Shown: positions 1-10,362, numbered from the stretch's first letter. The stretch is DNA of 61,442 nt from an uncultured Prevotella sp. (GCA_905233165.1 CAJODL010000014.1:1-61442); one strand, 5' to 3'. Program-made: numbers and translations. Notes: a model not told the origin generated them from the letters alone.

Positions 1-2
1 TT

Positions 3-3000
3 GGCGGTAAGGCTACGGTGACTATCATTGGCGGTAAGATTGGTGATGCTTCAAATGCTGAAAGCGGTTACGTCTTCGGTGGCGGTATGGGTAAGCCGAT
101 GGAACGCTATACAGAAGCCTTCATGGCAAATGTCCGTGAGACGGAGGTCAGCATCAAATATGCCTCAACGGCTACAGCCTTGTCAGACAACAACTGCATC
201 ACCGGTGCCGTCTATGGCGGTGGTGAGAATGGTCACGTCTATGAGAATTCCGCAGTCAATATCACAGGTGGTCTGATTGGTTACAGCGTCTATGGCGGTG
301 GTAAGGGTATTGATAAATACGAGGCTACGCTTAAGAACTGGAAAGATAACGGGGAAACTACTTACGAGACAGACATCTATAGCATCACTGCCGGTAAGGT
401 GTATGGCAATACGAGCGTCACCATGTCTGGTGGTCATGTGATGCGTAATGTCTATGGCGGTGGCTACATGGCTTCCGTGGGTAAGGGTAACTATGCCGGC
501 GGTGCTGATGACTACTCTGACTTCACGTCGGAGAAGTTCGGACACATGAGCGGCTATGGTGAGACTATCACGGGTAACCTGTGGGATGGTAAAAACGAAA
601 ATAGCAAAGCCTTCCTCAACAGCGGTAAAGCAACGGTTACCATCACTGGCGGTACAGTTGGTACTCCTGTGGGAACCGCGGAAGACGAGTTTGGCGGTCT
701 GCCAACTGGTAATGTCATTGGTGGCTCAAAGGGTGAACCGGCACCTAACATCTTCAATATGCCGGTTCATGAATATAATCCTACTTTCCACGTGGGTAAC
801 ATCAACGAGGCAGAGGTTATCATTGGTGACAAGAATAACATTGGTGTCGGTCCACGCATCTATGCTTCTGTCTATGGCGGTGGTCAGGATGGTCACATGC
901 GTCGTGACAGTAAGGTGACTATCTATGGTGGTGAGATTGGCCTCAGCAGCAGTGATATTAGTAGTAAATATACTAACAATGGCACTCCTGCCAATACCCT
1001 GCAATGGGAACACCGAGGCAATGTCTATGGCTCTGGCTCCGGTATCGGAAAGTTTGAATATGACTACAATGGTAATGGAACCACAGATGCTGACCAATAT
1101 TATGAATTCGACAGCGATGGAGATGGCACTGCCGAGAAACACTATGAAGTAGGCATGAGCCACTTGGCTGGCTGCGTGGCTCGCTTCAGTGAAGTGAATA
1201 TTCTGGGTGGTACGATTCACCGCAGTGTCTATGGCGGTGGCTCCGTGGCCGGTACGGGTATGCCGAAGTTTTATGGTCAGAACTACGAACCCTATAAGAA
1301 GGGAGATACTGCAGAAGGTCATGGCCAAGGCTATCAGTCACAGAACACGGTGACCATCAGCGGCGGTAGCAACGTCTTCGGTGCCAGCCGTGGTGAAGCC
1401 GAACTGGTTGCCGTGGAGAACCCGATGTTTGCCACTGCCATCTGGACAGAGGTGAACATCAAGCCCAATGCCACTAACCGCGCCAACGATCCCGTCATCT
1501 ACGGCAACGTCTATGGCGGTGGCGAGTTAGGCAGTGTGAAGAAGGATACCAAGGTCAGCCTCACCGGCGGCGAGATCAAGCACAATGCCTACGGCGGCGG
1601 TAAGGGTATCAAGGCCGATGTAGGAGCCGTGGAGGCAAACATCGGCGGCAACACCACCGTGGAGCTGAACAAGGGTGTGGCAGACGGTGCCAAGGGCTGT
1701 ATCGTTAGCAAGGTCTTCGGTTGTAACGACTTGAATGGTACACCAAAGGGACACGCTCTCGTACACGTATATGCTACGCAGCATAAGAACCAGGAGACCA
1801 TCGGCAGTAAATATAAGAAGTTTGACAAACTTGCCAATTATACTGTTGATAATTACTCCACTCATGAATTTGATGGTAAGACTTTGGCTGGCCTTGCAAG
1901 TGATGCCGGTGCGAATATTTCTGCATACACAACGACTCTAAGCAGTGGAAGTGCTAAAGAGAAGTCGGAAGCCCTTGCTAACATGATTGAAGCCATTGCA
2001 GACAAGAAATATGACGTGCTGGCTGTCTATGGTGGTGGCGATTTGGCTGAGTATGCGCCTACTGGTGCAGAAGAATATGCCGAAGTCATCATTGATGGTT
2101 GTAACCTCACAAGTATCAAACAGGTATATGGCGGTGGTAATGCGGCTTCTACTCCTGCTACTAAGGTCAGAATCAATGCTGCTTACGAAATCCATGAGGC
2201 ATTCGGTGGTGGTAATGGTAAGGATAATTACCAATTAGATGGTGCGTGGTATGGTAACCCAGGTGCTAACGTGGGATATCATGCAACATTCCATCATAAT
2301 ACTTCAGCCAGTCAACCTTATCCGATTGTTGAGAATAATGGTTCAGATGGCTATGATAATGCAACAACCAAGGAGGCACGTATAGCAAACTATTCTTATG
2401 GTGCTGGTACAACACGTCTTGAGGTTACTGGTGGACGCATTCATAAGACTTATGGTGGTAGTAACATGCGAGGAAATATTCGTTATTCAGTTAATTCTTC
2501 ATACGAGGAATCGGGTTCATGTACTATGCTTATTGATGAGACTACCGCTGGCGGTAAGGATGCTGAAACAGACGGCGATATACGTTCTGAGATTGACTGT
2601 ATCGAGAATGTGGATGAAGTCTATGGAGGCTCCACCAGTGGTGACGTGAACAGTGACATCGTACTTAATATCACAAATGGTACAATAGGTAAGGTGTATG
2701 GTGGCAATAAATTAAAAGGTAGGATTCTTGGTTCTATCACAATTAACGTACGTGAGGAAGGTTGCAAGCCTATCATCATAGGTGGTTTGTATGCTGGTGG
2801 TAATGAGGCTGACTACTCTATATATGGCTATAAAACAAGTGAAGCAAGTTCTGCACGTACAAAGGCTGAATGGGAAGACTTGAGTAACGAACAGAAGGCT
2901 GCTTCACCTATTAGGAAGGATCCTCGTATCAATGTTATCTCTGCTACGAGAATTGACAGTATCTATGGTGGTGGCTATAAGGCTCGTGTAGTTGGTAACC

Positions 3001-6000
3001 CGCATGTCAATGTCAATATGGAGGAGGGAACCTTGTTGGCTAAATATATGAAAGACGCCTATCTGTCAGAACAAACGGATGCAAAAACAGGTGTTAAGTG
3101 GATTTGCCGTTATGCAGAAGGAGATATTAAAAAAGGTATTCTTCCTATCGGTACTATTGGTAATGTATTTGGCGGCGGTGACCAAGCTAATGTTGTTGGT
3201 AATACCTGTGTTGAAATAGGTACTGGTAAGCACCATAATGATGAAGGGGAGGAAGTCGTAATCAAACCTGCACGTAATGCTGCCTTTATCCGAGGTCGTA
3301 TCTATGATGGCAAAAACTTTGGTCAAGGACGTGTCTATGGTGGTGGAAACTTAGGTGATGTGACTGGTAACACCACTGTTGAGATGGCTAATGGTTATGT
3401 ATATGACCGTATCTACGGTGGCGGTAAGGAAGGTAATGTGGGAACAATAACTACCACATCTAAGCATACTGATACTGCCACTCATGATGGTTGTATCGGT
3501 AAACCGACTGAGTTTGAGACAGGTACTGGTAGAACTGAGGTTACCGTCAGCGGTGGTTATGTTGGTCCTTTTGCATATAGTTCTCCTGGTGCGGTAGCAA
3601 CAGCAACGATTACGCCAATGACAATGCAAGGAACGGGTGCTGACGGAGTCAATGGACCAGATGACTATGGTTACGTATTTGGTGCTGGTCGTGGTGAATT
3701 GACGAACCCTGCAACTGATCCGGATATTGACTTCAGAACCTATGTTGACAGTACAGTGGTAACAATTAGTGACAGTGCCTTGATTGCAGGCGGTGTATAT
3801 GGTGGTAGTGAGAATGGTCGTGTGCTACATAATACCCATGTAAACATACAAGGAGGTCAGATTGGTCTTGGTGCTAACAAGACTGCAGCTTATGCAGAGG
3901 CAGACTTCATTGATCCTACTACAGCTACGGCAGAGGAGATTGCTACGAAAGCTGCCGCCATGCCTGAGTGTGCTGCATGGCAGTACGGTATCGATACTAA
4001 CGATGACGGAAAGAAGGACACATGGCTGCCTTACGATGAACATGCAGATGATGCCAAATATCCGACATCGACTTATGGTAAAGCCCGCACTACTGGTACA
4101 GACGGTCATACGTTCTATGGCAACGTCTTCGGTGGTGGGTCTGGTTACTTCACCTATCCGTTGGGAGATGGAAAATATGAATGGCTCATGTCTGCCGGTC
4201 TGGTAGAGGGCGACACGTATGTGAACATCAGCGGAGGTCATATACTGACGAATGTATATGGCGGTAACGAGATGACGAATGTTACCGGCACTGCTCACGT
4301 CACAATGACGGGTGGTACGCTCGGTGTGCCTCGTACATTAGATCAGATTACTGATCACCCTGTAACCTGTTACCTCTTCGGTGCCGGTAAGGGTGATGAA
4401 CGTGTACACTTCAACAAGAAAACCAACGTAGGTCATGCCAAGGTGAACGTCTCTGGCGGTATCATCTACGGCTCTGTCTTCGGTGGCGGTGAGGATGGTC
4501 ACGTGCTGGGAGATGTGACGATGAACATCAGCGATGGTGCTAAGATTGGTACTTGGGGTACATCTTACGTAGATGGTAACGTCTTCGGTGGCGGTCGTGG
4601 ATTCTCAGGTGATGCCTACACAGCCGGTAACGTGGCTGGTAGCGTGACGCTGAATATCTCTGGTGGTACGATGTTAGGCTCTGTCTACGGCGGTGGTCGT
4701 CTGGGCTCTGTGGGCTATGGACTGTTCGATGCAGGTGCCGGTGACTACGGTAAGATGATGGCTGACAATGTAACGGAATCCGGCTTCGCACCTCCTGGTG
4801 GATTCTCGAACGGACGTGGACACATCGTGGTTAACATCAGCGGTGACAATACTGTCATCGGTAACAAGTATGAGTTTATCGTTCCACAGGCTGGCAACAT
4901 CCCTACAGGTCTCCCTGCAGACTTTAAGAGCTGGACTGCTGCAAACTGGACTACATGGAAGAATTCTAACCATGTGCCAAGTACGGAGTATGATACCTCT
5001 GATGGAAGATTATTACACACCCGTGGCGGTAATGTATATGTCGGTGGTATGGGACGTGATAAGAAGTTGGATGGAACACGAATCTCTACTTACGATGCGT
5101 CCGGCAATCTGACTTCTCCTATCGAATGGAAGAAACTGGGTAACGTGAAGAGTACCAAGCTGACCATTACTGGTAATCCATGGATTATGGGTAATATCTA
5201 TGGCGGTGGTGAGTTCGGTGCCGTGCAGGGTAACCACAACGTACTCGATGGCGAAGGTAATCCTATTATTGTTAACTCAAATAATGTAGTTACCGGTACG
5301 GAAATCAACATTACTGGAGGTACTATTGGTACTGAGATTACGACATCAGATCCTGTAAAGAAAACCGTAGATGTTCCTACAACTTACCCGACAACTGGCA
5401 ACAGTAATGTGCAATATACCTTTGGTAGCGTCTTTGGTGGCGGTACTGGTTCTTATGAATATGTTAATGATACTTCACCGGTATCAGATGCCTATAATCT
5501 ATCTGCATATATCGCAGACAGCACGAGGATAACATTGACAAATGCTATTGTTAGGGCAAGTGTATATGGTGGTGGCGAATTAGGCGCTGTGGGAGGTAGC
5601 ACTAATGTCACTATCAATGGTACTACGGAGATAGGTCGTAATGAGGTGTGGGCAAAGAACTCAGAAAATCATGGCTACGTGAGGTTTGGTAGCTGGCGTA
5701 TGGGTAATGTCTATGGCGGTGGCCGTGGTCATGAGAAAGCTGCTATTACCGGAGTCGTCAAGGGTAATACTAATGTCACCATCAACGGTGGTAATATCTA
5801 CCATAATGTATATGGTGGCGGTGCTCTCGGTTCGGTTGGTACGTTCTTCGTATCCGGAGCTAAAGCTAAAGACGGCGGAACACCGCAGGGAATCCCTACA
5901 GGCGTTCCTTACTGGATGATGGGTCAAGATGGTGCAACCGGCGCCGACCCAGCTGGTTCCACCACACCGAAGCTTACAGACAAGGGTATTGCAACGATTA

Positions 6001-8258
6001 CTATCAAAGGTGGTACTATCGGTATCAGCGGACGTGACAATGGTCTTGTATTCGGTTCTTCACGTGGTGATATCTCAGTACCAAAAGGTACACCACCGTT
6101 GGATCAATATGACCGCGTGGCATGGGTAAGAGGTTCCGTTATTAATATCGGTAATCCTGAAACACCAACTAACTTGGCAACACCTCTTATTAAGGGCTCT
6201 GTATATGGTGGCGGCGAGAATGGTCACAACTACCAGAATGCCAATGTGAATGTATATAGCGGAACAATCGGTACTGTTGATAAGATTCCGGGTACTGAAA
6301 CGACTGATCCTTGGTGGGACTTTGAAAATGACTCTCTCAATACTGAATATCGCGGTTATCGTGGTAACATCTATGGTGCAGGTAGTGGTTCTGATACCTA
6401 TACTAAGAATGGTAAGGAATATTACAACCCACGAGCCGGCATGGTAGGTGGTAGTACCTTGGTTAACATCGCTGGCGGTCACATCGGACGCTCTGTCTAT
6501 GGCGGTGGTTCTATGGCTTCGGTAGGTAATATCACGAATGCTGCTGACACTATATCAGGCCGTCCAGATAAACACCCTGAAGAGGATATAGATAAGAGCT
6601 TCGCCCTTAGCTGGCCATATTTGTATAAATTCGCCATGAATACAGGTAAGGCTACTGTCAACGTGACGGGTGGTCATATCGGTACTCCTGATACTGACGG
6701 TGGTGACGTCTATGGCAGTGCTCGTGGTGTGGCTGGTGATCGCTATGCGACGGCTCACATGGCATACGTTAAGGAGACGGAGGTTAATATCAACTATCCT
6801 ACAACCATTGATATGACAAGTGTGACGGCTATTCAGAATGACTTCACGAAACAGTGTATCACCGGTTCTGTTCACGGTAGTGGTGAGAACGGTTTTGTAT
6901 ATGATGATGCTACAGTGACACTGACCAATGGTCTGATTGGTCACTCGCTCTATGGAGCCGGTAAGGGTAAAGGTCAGTATAAGCAGAAATTGCTCAAGAT
7001 TGGCGCTACGAAGGGCTCTGAAGATCCTAATGACTACTATGAAGCTGATATCTACAGCCTCATTGCCGGTAAGGTGTTTGGTAACACTTACGTTACCATG
7101 AATGGCGGCCATGTAGGACGTAACGTCTATGGCGGTGGTAACATGGGATCTGTCGGTAAGGGTAACTATGCTGGTGGTACTGATGACTACGTCAATGACA
7201 ATAATATAGGTGCTGTCGGCTATGGTGAGAAGAATGTAGGCATGCTTTGGACAAGTGAAACCGCTGGTGATGACGCTTGGGAATTCCTCCACAGCGGTAA
7301 GGCTACTGTGAAGGTGCTTGGTGGTATTGTCGGTTACATTGATGCAAATCCATCAGTGAGCATGAAGAACGAATTACCATATGGTAATGTCTTCGGTGGT
7401 AGTGCCGGTGAGGCTGCTCCTAATGTGGCAGATGATCCGAGAGATCTCTATCTCTATAGTCCGGCATTCTTCTCTGGCTATGTCAATGAAACGGATGTCA
7501 CCATCGGTACAAGCGGTCAGGCAACTGACGAACATGCAGGTGAGACAGGCTATGCTCCATTGATATACGGTTCAGTCTATGGCGGTGGTCAGGATGGTCA
7601 CGTACGTCGTGACACGAAGGTGACTGTATATAGTGGTGAGATTGGTAGGGCCTATAATGAAACCAATCAGGGAATCCTGCAGACTGACAACATTGATGAT
7701 CCACAGTGGTTGCACCGTGGTAATGTATATGGTGGTGGCTCTGGTATCACGAAGTATCATGCTGACATTGAAAAAATGTATGCAGCGGGCTATACTGGCG
7801 ATAAGATTGCTGCTTCAGACTATAGCACCTCTTCCGGTTCTGTAACGCGCTTCACGGAGGTTAACGTCCTTGGCGGTACTATCCATCGTAACGTCTATGG
7901 TGGTGGTTCGAATGGTTCTGTCGGTGCTCCGAATATGGAACAGAATTATGCCCCATATAGGAAGGATGATACAGCACATGGCCCAGGCTATAAGTCTCAG
8001 AATACCGTCAACATCGGTGGTGGTACGAATGTTGCCATTATCGGTACACCTACAGGTTACAACAAGACGTATGGTGGTGAGGTTTATGGTGCTTGCCGTG
8101 GTATATCAGAACTGGATCCTGAGCAGTTCGCCAACTCTGTATGGACTAAAGTGAATATCTTCGATAAGGCTACCATCCGTGGTAACGTCTATGGCGGCGG
8201 TGATAACGGTATCGTGAAGAAGGACGCTGAAGTCAGAATAGGAGACGTTAAACAATAG
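3..8258 (+). CDS. Giant YGGG-repeat protein, 5' end outside window
   Basis: The reading frame is open from base 3, so the true start lies upstream; about 2,750 residues are visible. The protein consists almost entirely of short strand-turn units of the type T-x-V-x-I-x-GG-x-IG followed by VYGGG or VFGGG and often GENGHV or GSVGKG. This pattern resembles an extracellular parallel beta-helix or beta-solenoid; that fold is inferred. No signal peptide can be judged, and no C-terminal sorting domain or anchor is seen: it stops right after a YGGG turn with a short KKDAEV tail. A block at the visible N-terminus (nt 3-1580) reappears at the C-terminus (nt 6636-8258) with the same motif order. Similar giant low-complexity proteins are typical of Bacteroidales surface or secreted proteins. 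Function is unknown. The stop codon lies at the start of an intergenic heptad tract. Confidence 0.85.
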   Translation, partial: GGKATVTIIGGKIGDASNAESGYVFGGGMGKPMERYTEAFMANVRETEVSIKYASTATALSDNNCITGAVYGGGENGHVYENSAVNITGGLIGYSVYGGGKGIDKYEATLKNWKDNGETTYETDIYSITAGKVYGNTSVTMSGGHVMRNVYGGGYMASVGKGNYAGGADDYSDFTSEKFGHMSGYGETITGNLWDGKNENSKAFLNSGKATVTITGGTVGTPVGTAEDEFGGLPTGNVIGGSKGEPAPNIFNMPVHEYNPTFHVGNINEAEVIIGDKNNIGVGPRIYASVYGGGQDGHMRRDSKVTIYGGEIGLSSSDISSKYTNNGTPANTLQWEHRGNVYGSGSGIGKFEYDYNGNGTTDADQYYEFDSDGDGTAEKHYEVGMSHLAGCVARFSEVNILGGTIHRSVYGGGSVAGTGMPKFYGQNYEPYKKGDTAEGHGQGYQSQNTVTISGGSNVFGASRGEAELVAVENPMFATAIWTEVNIKPNATNRANDPVIYGNVYGGGELGSVKKDTKVSLTGGEIKHNAYGGGKGIKADVGAVEANIGGNTTVELNKGVADGAKGCIVSKVFGCNDLNGTPKGHALVHVYATQHKNQETIGSKYKKFDKLANYTVDNYSTHEFDGKTLAGLASDAGANISAYTTTLSSGSAKEKSEALANMIEAIADKKYDVLAVYGGGDLAEYAPTGAEEYAEVIIDGCNLTSIKQVYGGGNAASTPATKVRINAAYEIHEAFGGGNGKDNYQLDGAWYGNPGANVGYHATFHHNTSASQPYPIVENNGSDGYDNATTKEARIANYSYGAGTTRLEVTGGRIHKTYGGSNMRGNIRYSVNSSYEESGSCTMLIDETTAGGKDAETDGDIRSEIDCIENVDEVYGGSTSGDVNSDIVLNITNGTIGKVYGGNKLKGRILGSITINVREEGCKPIIIGGLYAGGNEADYSIYGYKTSEASSARTKAEWEDLSNEQKAASPIRKDPRINVISATRIDSIYGGGYKARVVGNPHVNVNMEEGTLLAKYMKDAYLSEQTDAKTGVKWICRYAEGDIKKGILPIGTIGNVFGGGDQANVVGNTCVEIGTGKHHNDEGEEVVIKPARNAAFIRGRIYDGKNFGQGRVYGGGNLGDVTGNTTVEMANGYVYDRIYGGGKEGNVGTITTTSKHTDTATHDGCIGKPTEFETGTGRTEVTVSGGYVGPFAYSSPGAVATATITPMTMQGTGADGVNGPDDYGYVFGAGRGELTNPATDPDIDFRTYVDSTVVTISDSALIAGGVYGGSENGRVLHNTHVNIQGGQIGLGANKTAAYAEADFIDPTTATAEEIATKAAAMPECAAWQYGIDTNDDGKKDTWLPYDEHADDAKYPTSTYGKARTTGTDGHTFYGNVFGGGSGYFTYPLGDGKYEWLMSAGLVEGDTYVNISGGHILTNVYGGNEMTNVTGTAHVTMTGGTLGVPRTLDQITDHPVTCYLFGAGKGDERVHFNKKTNVGHAKVNVSGGIIYGSVFGGGEDGHVLGDVTMNISDGAKIGTWGTSYVDGNVFGGGRGFSGDAYTAGNVAGSVTLNISGGTMLGSVYGGGRLGSVGYGLFDAGAGDYGKMMADNVTESGFAPPGGFSNGRGHIVVNISGDNTVIGNKYEFIVPQAGNIPTGLPADFKSWTAANWTTWKNSNHVPSTEYDTSDGRLLHTRGGNVYVGGMGRDKKLDGTRISTYDASGNLTSPIEWKKLGNVKSTKLTITGNPWIMGNIYGGGEFGAVQGNHNVLDGEGNPIIVNSNNVVTGTEINITGGTIGTEITTSDPVKKTVDVPTTYPTTGNSNVQYTFGSVFGGGTGSYEYVNDTSPVSDAYNLSAYIADSTRITLTNAIVRASVYGGGELGAVGGSTNVTINGTTEIGRNEVWAKNSENHGYVRFGSWRMGNVYGGGRGHEKAAITGVVKGNTNVTINGGNIYHNVYGGGALGSVGTFFVSGAKAKDGGTPQGIPTGVPYWMMGQDGATGADPAGSTTPKLTDKGIATITIKGGTIGISGRDNGLVFGSSRGDISVPKGTPPLDQYDRVAWVRGSVINIGNPETPTNLATPLIKGSVYGGGENGHNYQNANVNVYSGTIGTVDKIPGTETTDPWWDFENDSLNTEYRGYRGNIYGAGSGSDTYTKNGKEYYNPRAGMVGGSTLVNIAGGHIGRSVYGGGSMASVGNITNAADTISGRPDKHPEEDIDKSFALSWPYLYKFAMNTGKATVNVTGGHIGTPDTDGGDVYGSARGVAGDRYATAHMAYVKETEVNINYPTTIDMTSVTAIQNDFTKQCITGSVHGSGENGFVYDDATVTLTNGLIGHSLYGAGKGKGQYKQKLLKIGATKGSEDPNDYYEADIYSLIAGKVFGNTYVTMNGGHVGRNVYGGGNMGSVGKGNYAGGTDDYVNDNNIGAVGYGEKNVGMLWTSETAGDDAWEFLHSGKATVKVLGGIVGYIDANPSVSMKNELPYGNVFGGSAGEAAPNVADDPRDLYLYSPAFFSGYVNETDVTIGTSGQATDEHAGETGYAPLIYGSVYGGGQDGHVRRDTKVTVYSGEIGRAYNETNQGILQTDNIDDPQWLHRGNVYGGGSGITKYHADIEKMYAAGYTGDKIAASDYSTSSGSVTRFTEVNVLGGTIHRNVYGGGSNGSVGAPNMEQNYAPYRKDDTAHGPGYKSQNTVNIGGGTNVAIIGTPTGYNKTYGGEVYGACRGISELDPEQFANSVWTKVNIFDKATIRGNVYGGGDNGIVKKDAEVRIGDVKQ

Positions 8259-8340
8259 TTGACAGTTGATAGGTGACAGTTGATAGTTGACAGTTGATAG
8301 TTGACAGTTGACAGTTGATAGTTGACAGGTGACAGGTGAT
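8256..8340 (+). repeat. Short tandem repeat tract (gttgaca/gttgata type)
   Basis: About 80 bp of 7-8 nt units (gttgaca, gttgata, ggtgaca) begins at the stop codon of the giant repeat gene and runs into repeat copy A. It is non-coding. The units fit the degenerate heptad AGKTNAN seen in many other gaps of this window. Confidence 0.9.
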
Positions 8341-8660
8341 AACGGTTTACGGGTGATAATAAAAGGGGGCTTGCAACATGCAGGCCTCCTTTGTTTTTAA
8401 ACAAAAACCTTAAAAACCCCTCCGAGGGCACTCAAGTCCTTTGGACTTTTATGTATCAATTTAAGAGATTAATCCATTGTGTGCAAGCACCCATGTCTTA
8501 ATCTCTTAAACCGCTACCCCTGCTTACAGCAGTTTACTGCCCTCGTCGGCAAAAACCTCAGTTTGTTCCAAACTTAAAAAACCATTTTTCAACCATAACG
8601 TTAACGATAACGATAACCTTAACCGTAAGCAACTAAGCTGTAAGCAAAATTCTGTTTTTC
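8321..8660 (+). repeat. Punctuating intergenic repeat, copy A (full length)
   Basis: This roughly 340-bp non-coding block starts with gacaggtgataac. It then holds a terminator hairpin (8362-8398), the 18-nt word aacaaaaaccttaaaaac (8400-8417), a perfect 13-bp inverted repeat (8460-8472 with 8498-8510, arms tttaagagattaa), and a stretch of gataac/gttaac hexamers near 8597-8625. Copy B1 (10161-10316) shares the first part and copy B2 (11053-11316) shares the second part, nearly identical over about 250 bp. The rest of the gap up to the next gene (8661-8759) shows nothing recognisable. Confidence 0.9.
8362..8398 (+). terminator. Rho-independent terminator after giant repeat gene
   Basis: A 14-bp stem (8362-8375 with 8379-8392, two G-U pairs) with loop ACA is followed by GTTTTT. 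The same hairpin is found at 10197-10233. Confidence 0.8.
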
Positions 8661-8759
8661 TGGTTTTTTGTTAAAATTCCTACGCGCATGCAAAACACCC
8701 TTCGATATACTCAGGGCAGGAAGGGTTTTGCAGGTGAGCCAATTTTTTTTGCAGAATTA

Positions 8760-8791
8760 TTTGGTTATATCAATATAAAAGTGTACTTTTG
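8760..8791 (+). promoter_or_regulatory. Bacteroidetes-type promoter of ATPase gene
   Basis: TTTG at 8760-8763 (-33) and TACTTTTG at 8784-8791 (-7) are separated by 20 nt, matching the Bacteroidetes housekeeping consensus TTTG-N19-21-TAnnTTTG. The ATG follows about 50 nt downstream. Confidence 0.7.
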
Positions 8792-8839
8792 CAGCACAAT
8801 AACCGTCATTATTATAATGGCCATTATTATTTTTGAATT

Positions 8840-10156
8840 ATGAAGTTCTATAATAGGGAGTCGGAGCAACAATTGCTCAGAGAGGTCTTGAACCAAAGTA
8901 GGCGTGAGGCGCAAATGACCGTCATCATGGGGCGTAGGCGTATTGGTAAAACAGAACTTTCTCAAAGATGTGGGGATGAAACAATCCTTTATTTCTTCGT
9001 TGGAAAGAAAACGGAGTCTATGCTATGTCAGGACTTCGTGGCCGAGATTACCAATAAACTTGGTGTTCCCGTATTGGGACAGGTGAATTCCTTTGCCGAG
9101 GTCTTTAAATTCGTGCTCCAGCTTTCAGAGAGCAGACCATTCACATTGATAATCGATGAATTTCAGAATTTTCAGAAAGTGAATCCTTCGGTGTTCAGCG
9201 ATATGCAGCGTGACTGGGACTTATGGAAACGCAAAAGTCATTTAAATCTTATTATTAGTGGCTCTGTATTCACGTTGATGAAAAAGATTTTTGAAGACTA
9301 TGAGGAACCGCTTTTCGGTCGCGCTACTGAAAAACTGACACTTCAGCCTTTTAAAACAAATGTGCTGAAGGATATCCTACATGACTTCAATCCGGACTAT
9401 ACATCGGAGGACTTGCTGGCATTGTTTAGTATTACGGGAGGTGTGGCTTGGTATGTCACCCTGTTGCTTGACCGTGGTAAGATCCGTAAAAATAAAATGC
9501 TGGCTGCACTCACGGAAGATAACTCTCCCTTCATCAATGAGGGTAAGAATATTCTGATAGAGGAGTTCGGAACAGATTATGTTATCTATTTCTCTATCCT
9601 CACCTGTATTGCCGGTGGTATGAAAACCAGTGCGGAAATAAAGAATGAATTGGGTATTGATAATATTAGCAGCTATCTGTCACGTCTGGAGGACTACTAC
9701 GGACTGATAAGCAAGCATCTGCCTATATTTACAAAGGAGAATAGCAAGAAAGTACGTTATCAACTGGATGACTGTTTCTTGATATTCTGGTTCCGTTTCT
9801 TCTTCAAATATCAGGCATTAGTAGAGAATAAGGCCCTGAAAGCACTTGGGGATATCATTAAGCGGGATTATGATGGTCTGTCAGGATTGATGATGGAGCG
9901 TTACTTTGTCCGCAAGTTCCAAGAGGAGGGAAAATATATCGTAGGCAAATGGTGGGACAGAAAGGGATATAATGAAATTGACCTTGTTGTGGTTGACCCC
10001 ATTGCCAAGGAAGCATGGATATATGAACTGAAGAAAAACGAAAGCCGCTATGAAGAATCATCTTTCAAGGAGAAGGTGGACACGATGGTAGCCCAAACCC
10101 CGGAGTTACACAAGATGACTATTCACATCGGCTTGTTAAGCAAGGAAGATATGTAA
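8840..10156 (+). CDS. ATP-binding protein, archaeal-type ATPase with DUF234/nuclease-like C-terminus
   Basis: This 438-residue protein has an N-terminal AAA-like ATPase with Walker A GRRRIGKTEL (about residues 32-41) and Walker B FTLIIDEFQN (about 103-112). A winged-helix-like middle region follows. The C-terminus has an E-I-D (in GYNEIDLVV) and E-L-K (in WIYELKK) pair spaced as in PD-(D/E)XK nuclease folds. This is the layout of the archaeal-type ATPase/DUF234 family, which is abundant and often multicopy in Bacteroidales. Its biological role is not established. It is cytoplasmic, with no signal peptide. It stands alone with its own promoter and terminator between two copies of the same intergenic repeat, which suggests acquired cargo. 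The PD-(D/E)XK reading rests on spacing only. Confidence 0.88.
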   Translation: MKFYNRESEQQLLREVLNQSRREAQMTVIMGRRRIGKTELSQRCGDETILYFFVGKKTESMLCQDFVAEITNKLGVPVLGQVNSFAEVFKFVLQLSESRPFTLIIDEFQNFQKVNPSVFSDMQRDWDLWKRKSHLNLIISGSVFTLMKKIFEDYEEPLFGRATEKLTLQPFKTNVLKDILHDFNPDYTSEDLLALFSITGGVAWYVTLLLDRGKIRKNKMLAALTEDNSPFINEGKNILIEEFGTDYVIYFSILTCIAGGMKTSAEIKNELGIDNISSYLSRLEDYYGLISKHLPIFTKENSKKVRYQLDDCFLIFWFRFFFKYQALVENKALKALGDIIKRDYDGLSGLMMERYFVRKFQEEGKYIVGKWWDRKGYNEIDLVVVDPIAKEAWIYELKKNESRYEESSFKEKVDTMVAQTPELHKMTIHIGLLSKEDM

Positions 10157-10160
10157 AAAT

Positions 10161-10316
10161 AGGTGACAGGTGATAACGGTTAAAGACGTGATAATAAAAG
10201 GGGGCTTGCAACATGCAGGCCTCCTTTGTTTTTAAACAAAAACCTTAAAAACAATTTATCAACGATAACGTTAACCCTTAACCGTTAACTATCAACTAAC
10301 CAAGAATTGGGCTTAA
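10161..10316 (+). repeat. Punctuating intergenic repeat, copy B1 (internally deleted)
   Basis: Right after the ATPase stop codon the sequence repeats copy A from gacaggtgataac through the terminator to the word aacaaaaaccttaaaaac (10235-10252). It then jumps to a gttaac/gataac-rich tail resembling the end of copy A. About 180 bp present in copy A, including the 13-bp inverted repeat, is missing. Confidence 0.85.
10197..10233 (+). terminator. Rho-independent terminator after ATPase gene
   Basis: Same 14-bp stem, ACA loop and T-run as the hairpin at 8362-8398. Confidence 0.8.
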
Positions 10317-10362
10317 TCGAAAAAAAATACCGATTTTTGCTTGCTTAATCGAAAAAACTTCG

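Noticed and set aside
8189..8431. Minus-strand frame with VNYQLSTVNYQLST
   Set aside because: Translation of the gttgaca/gttgata array; low complexity with no start context.
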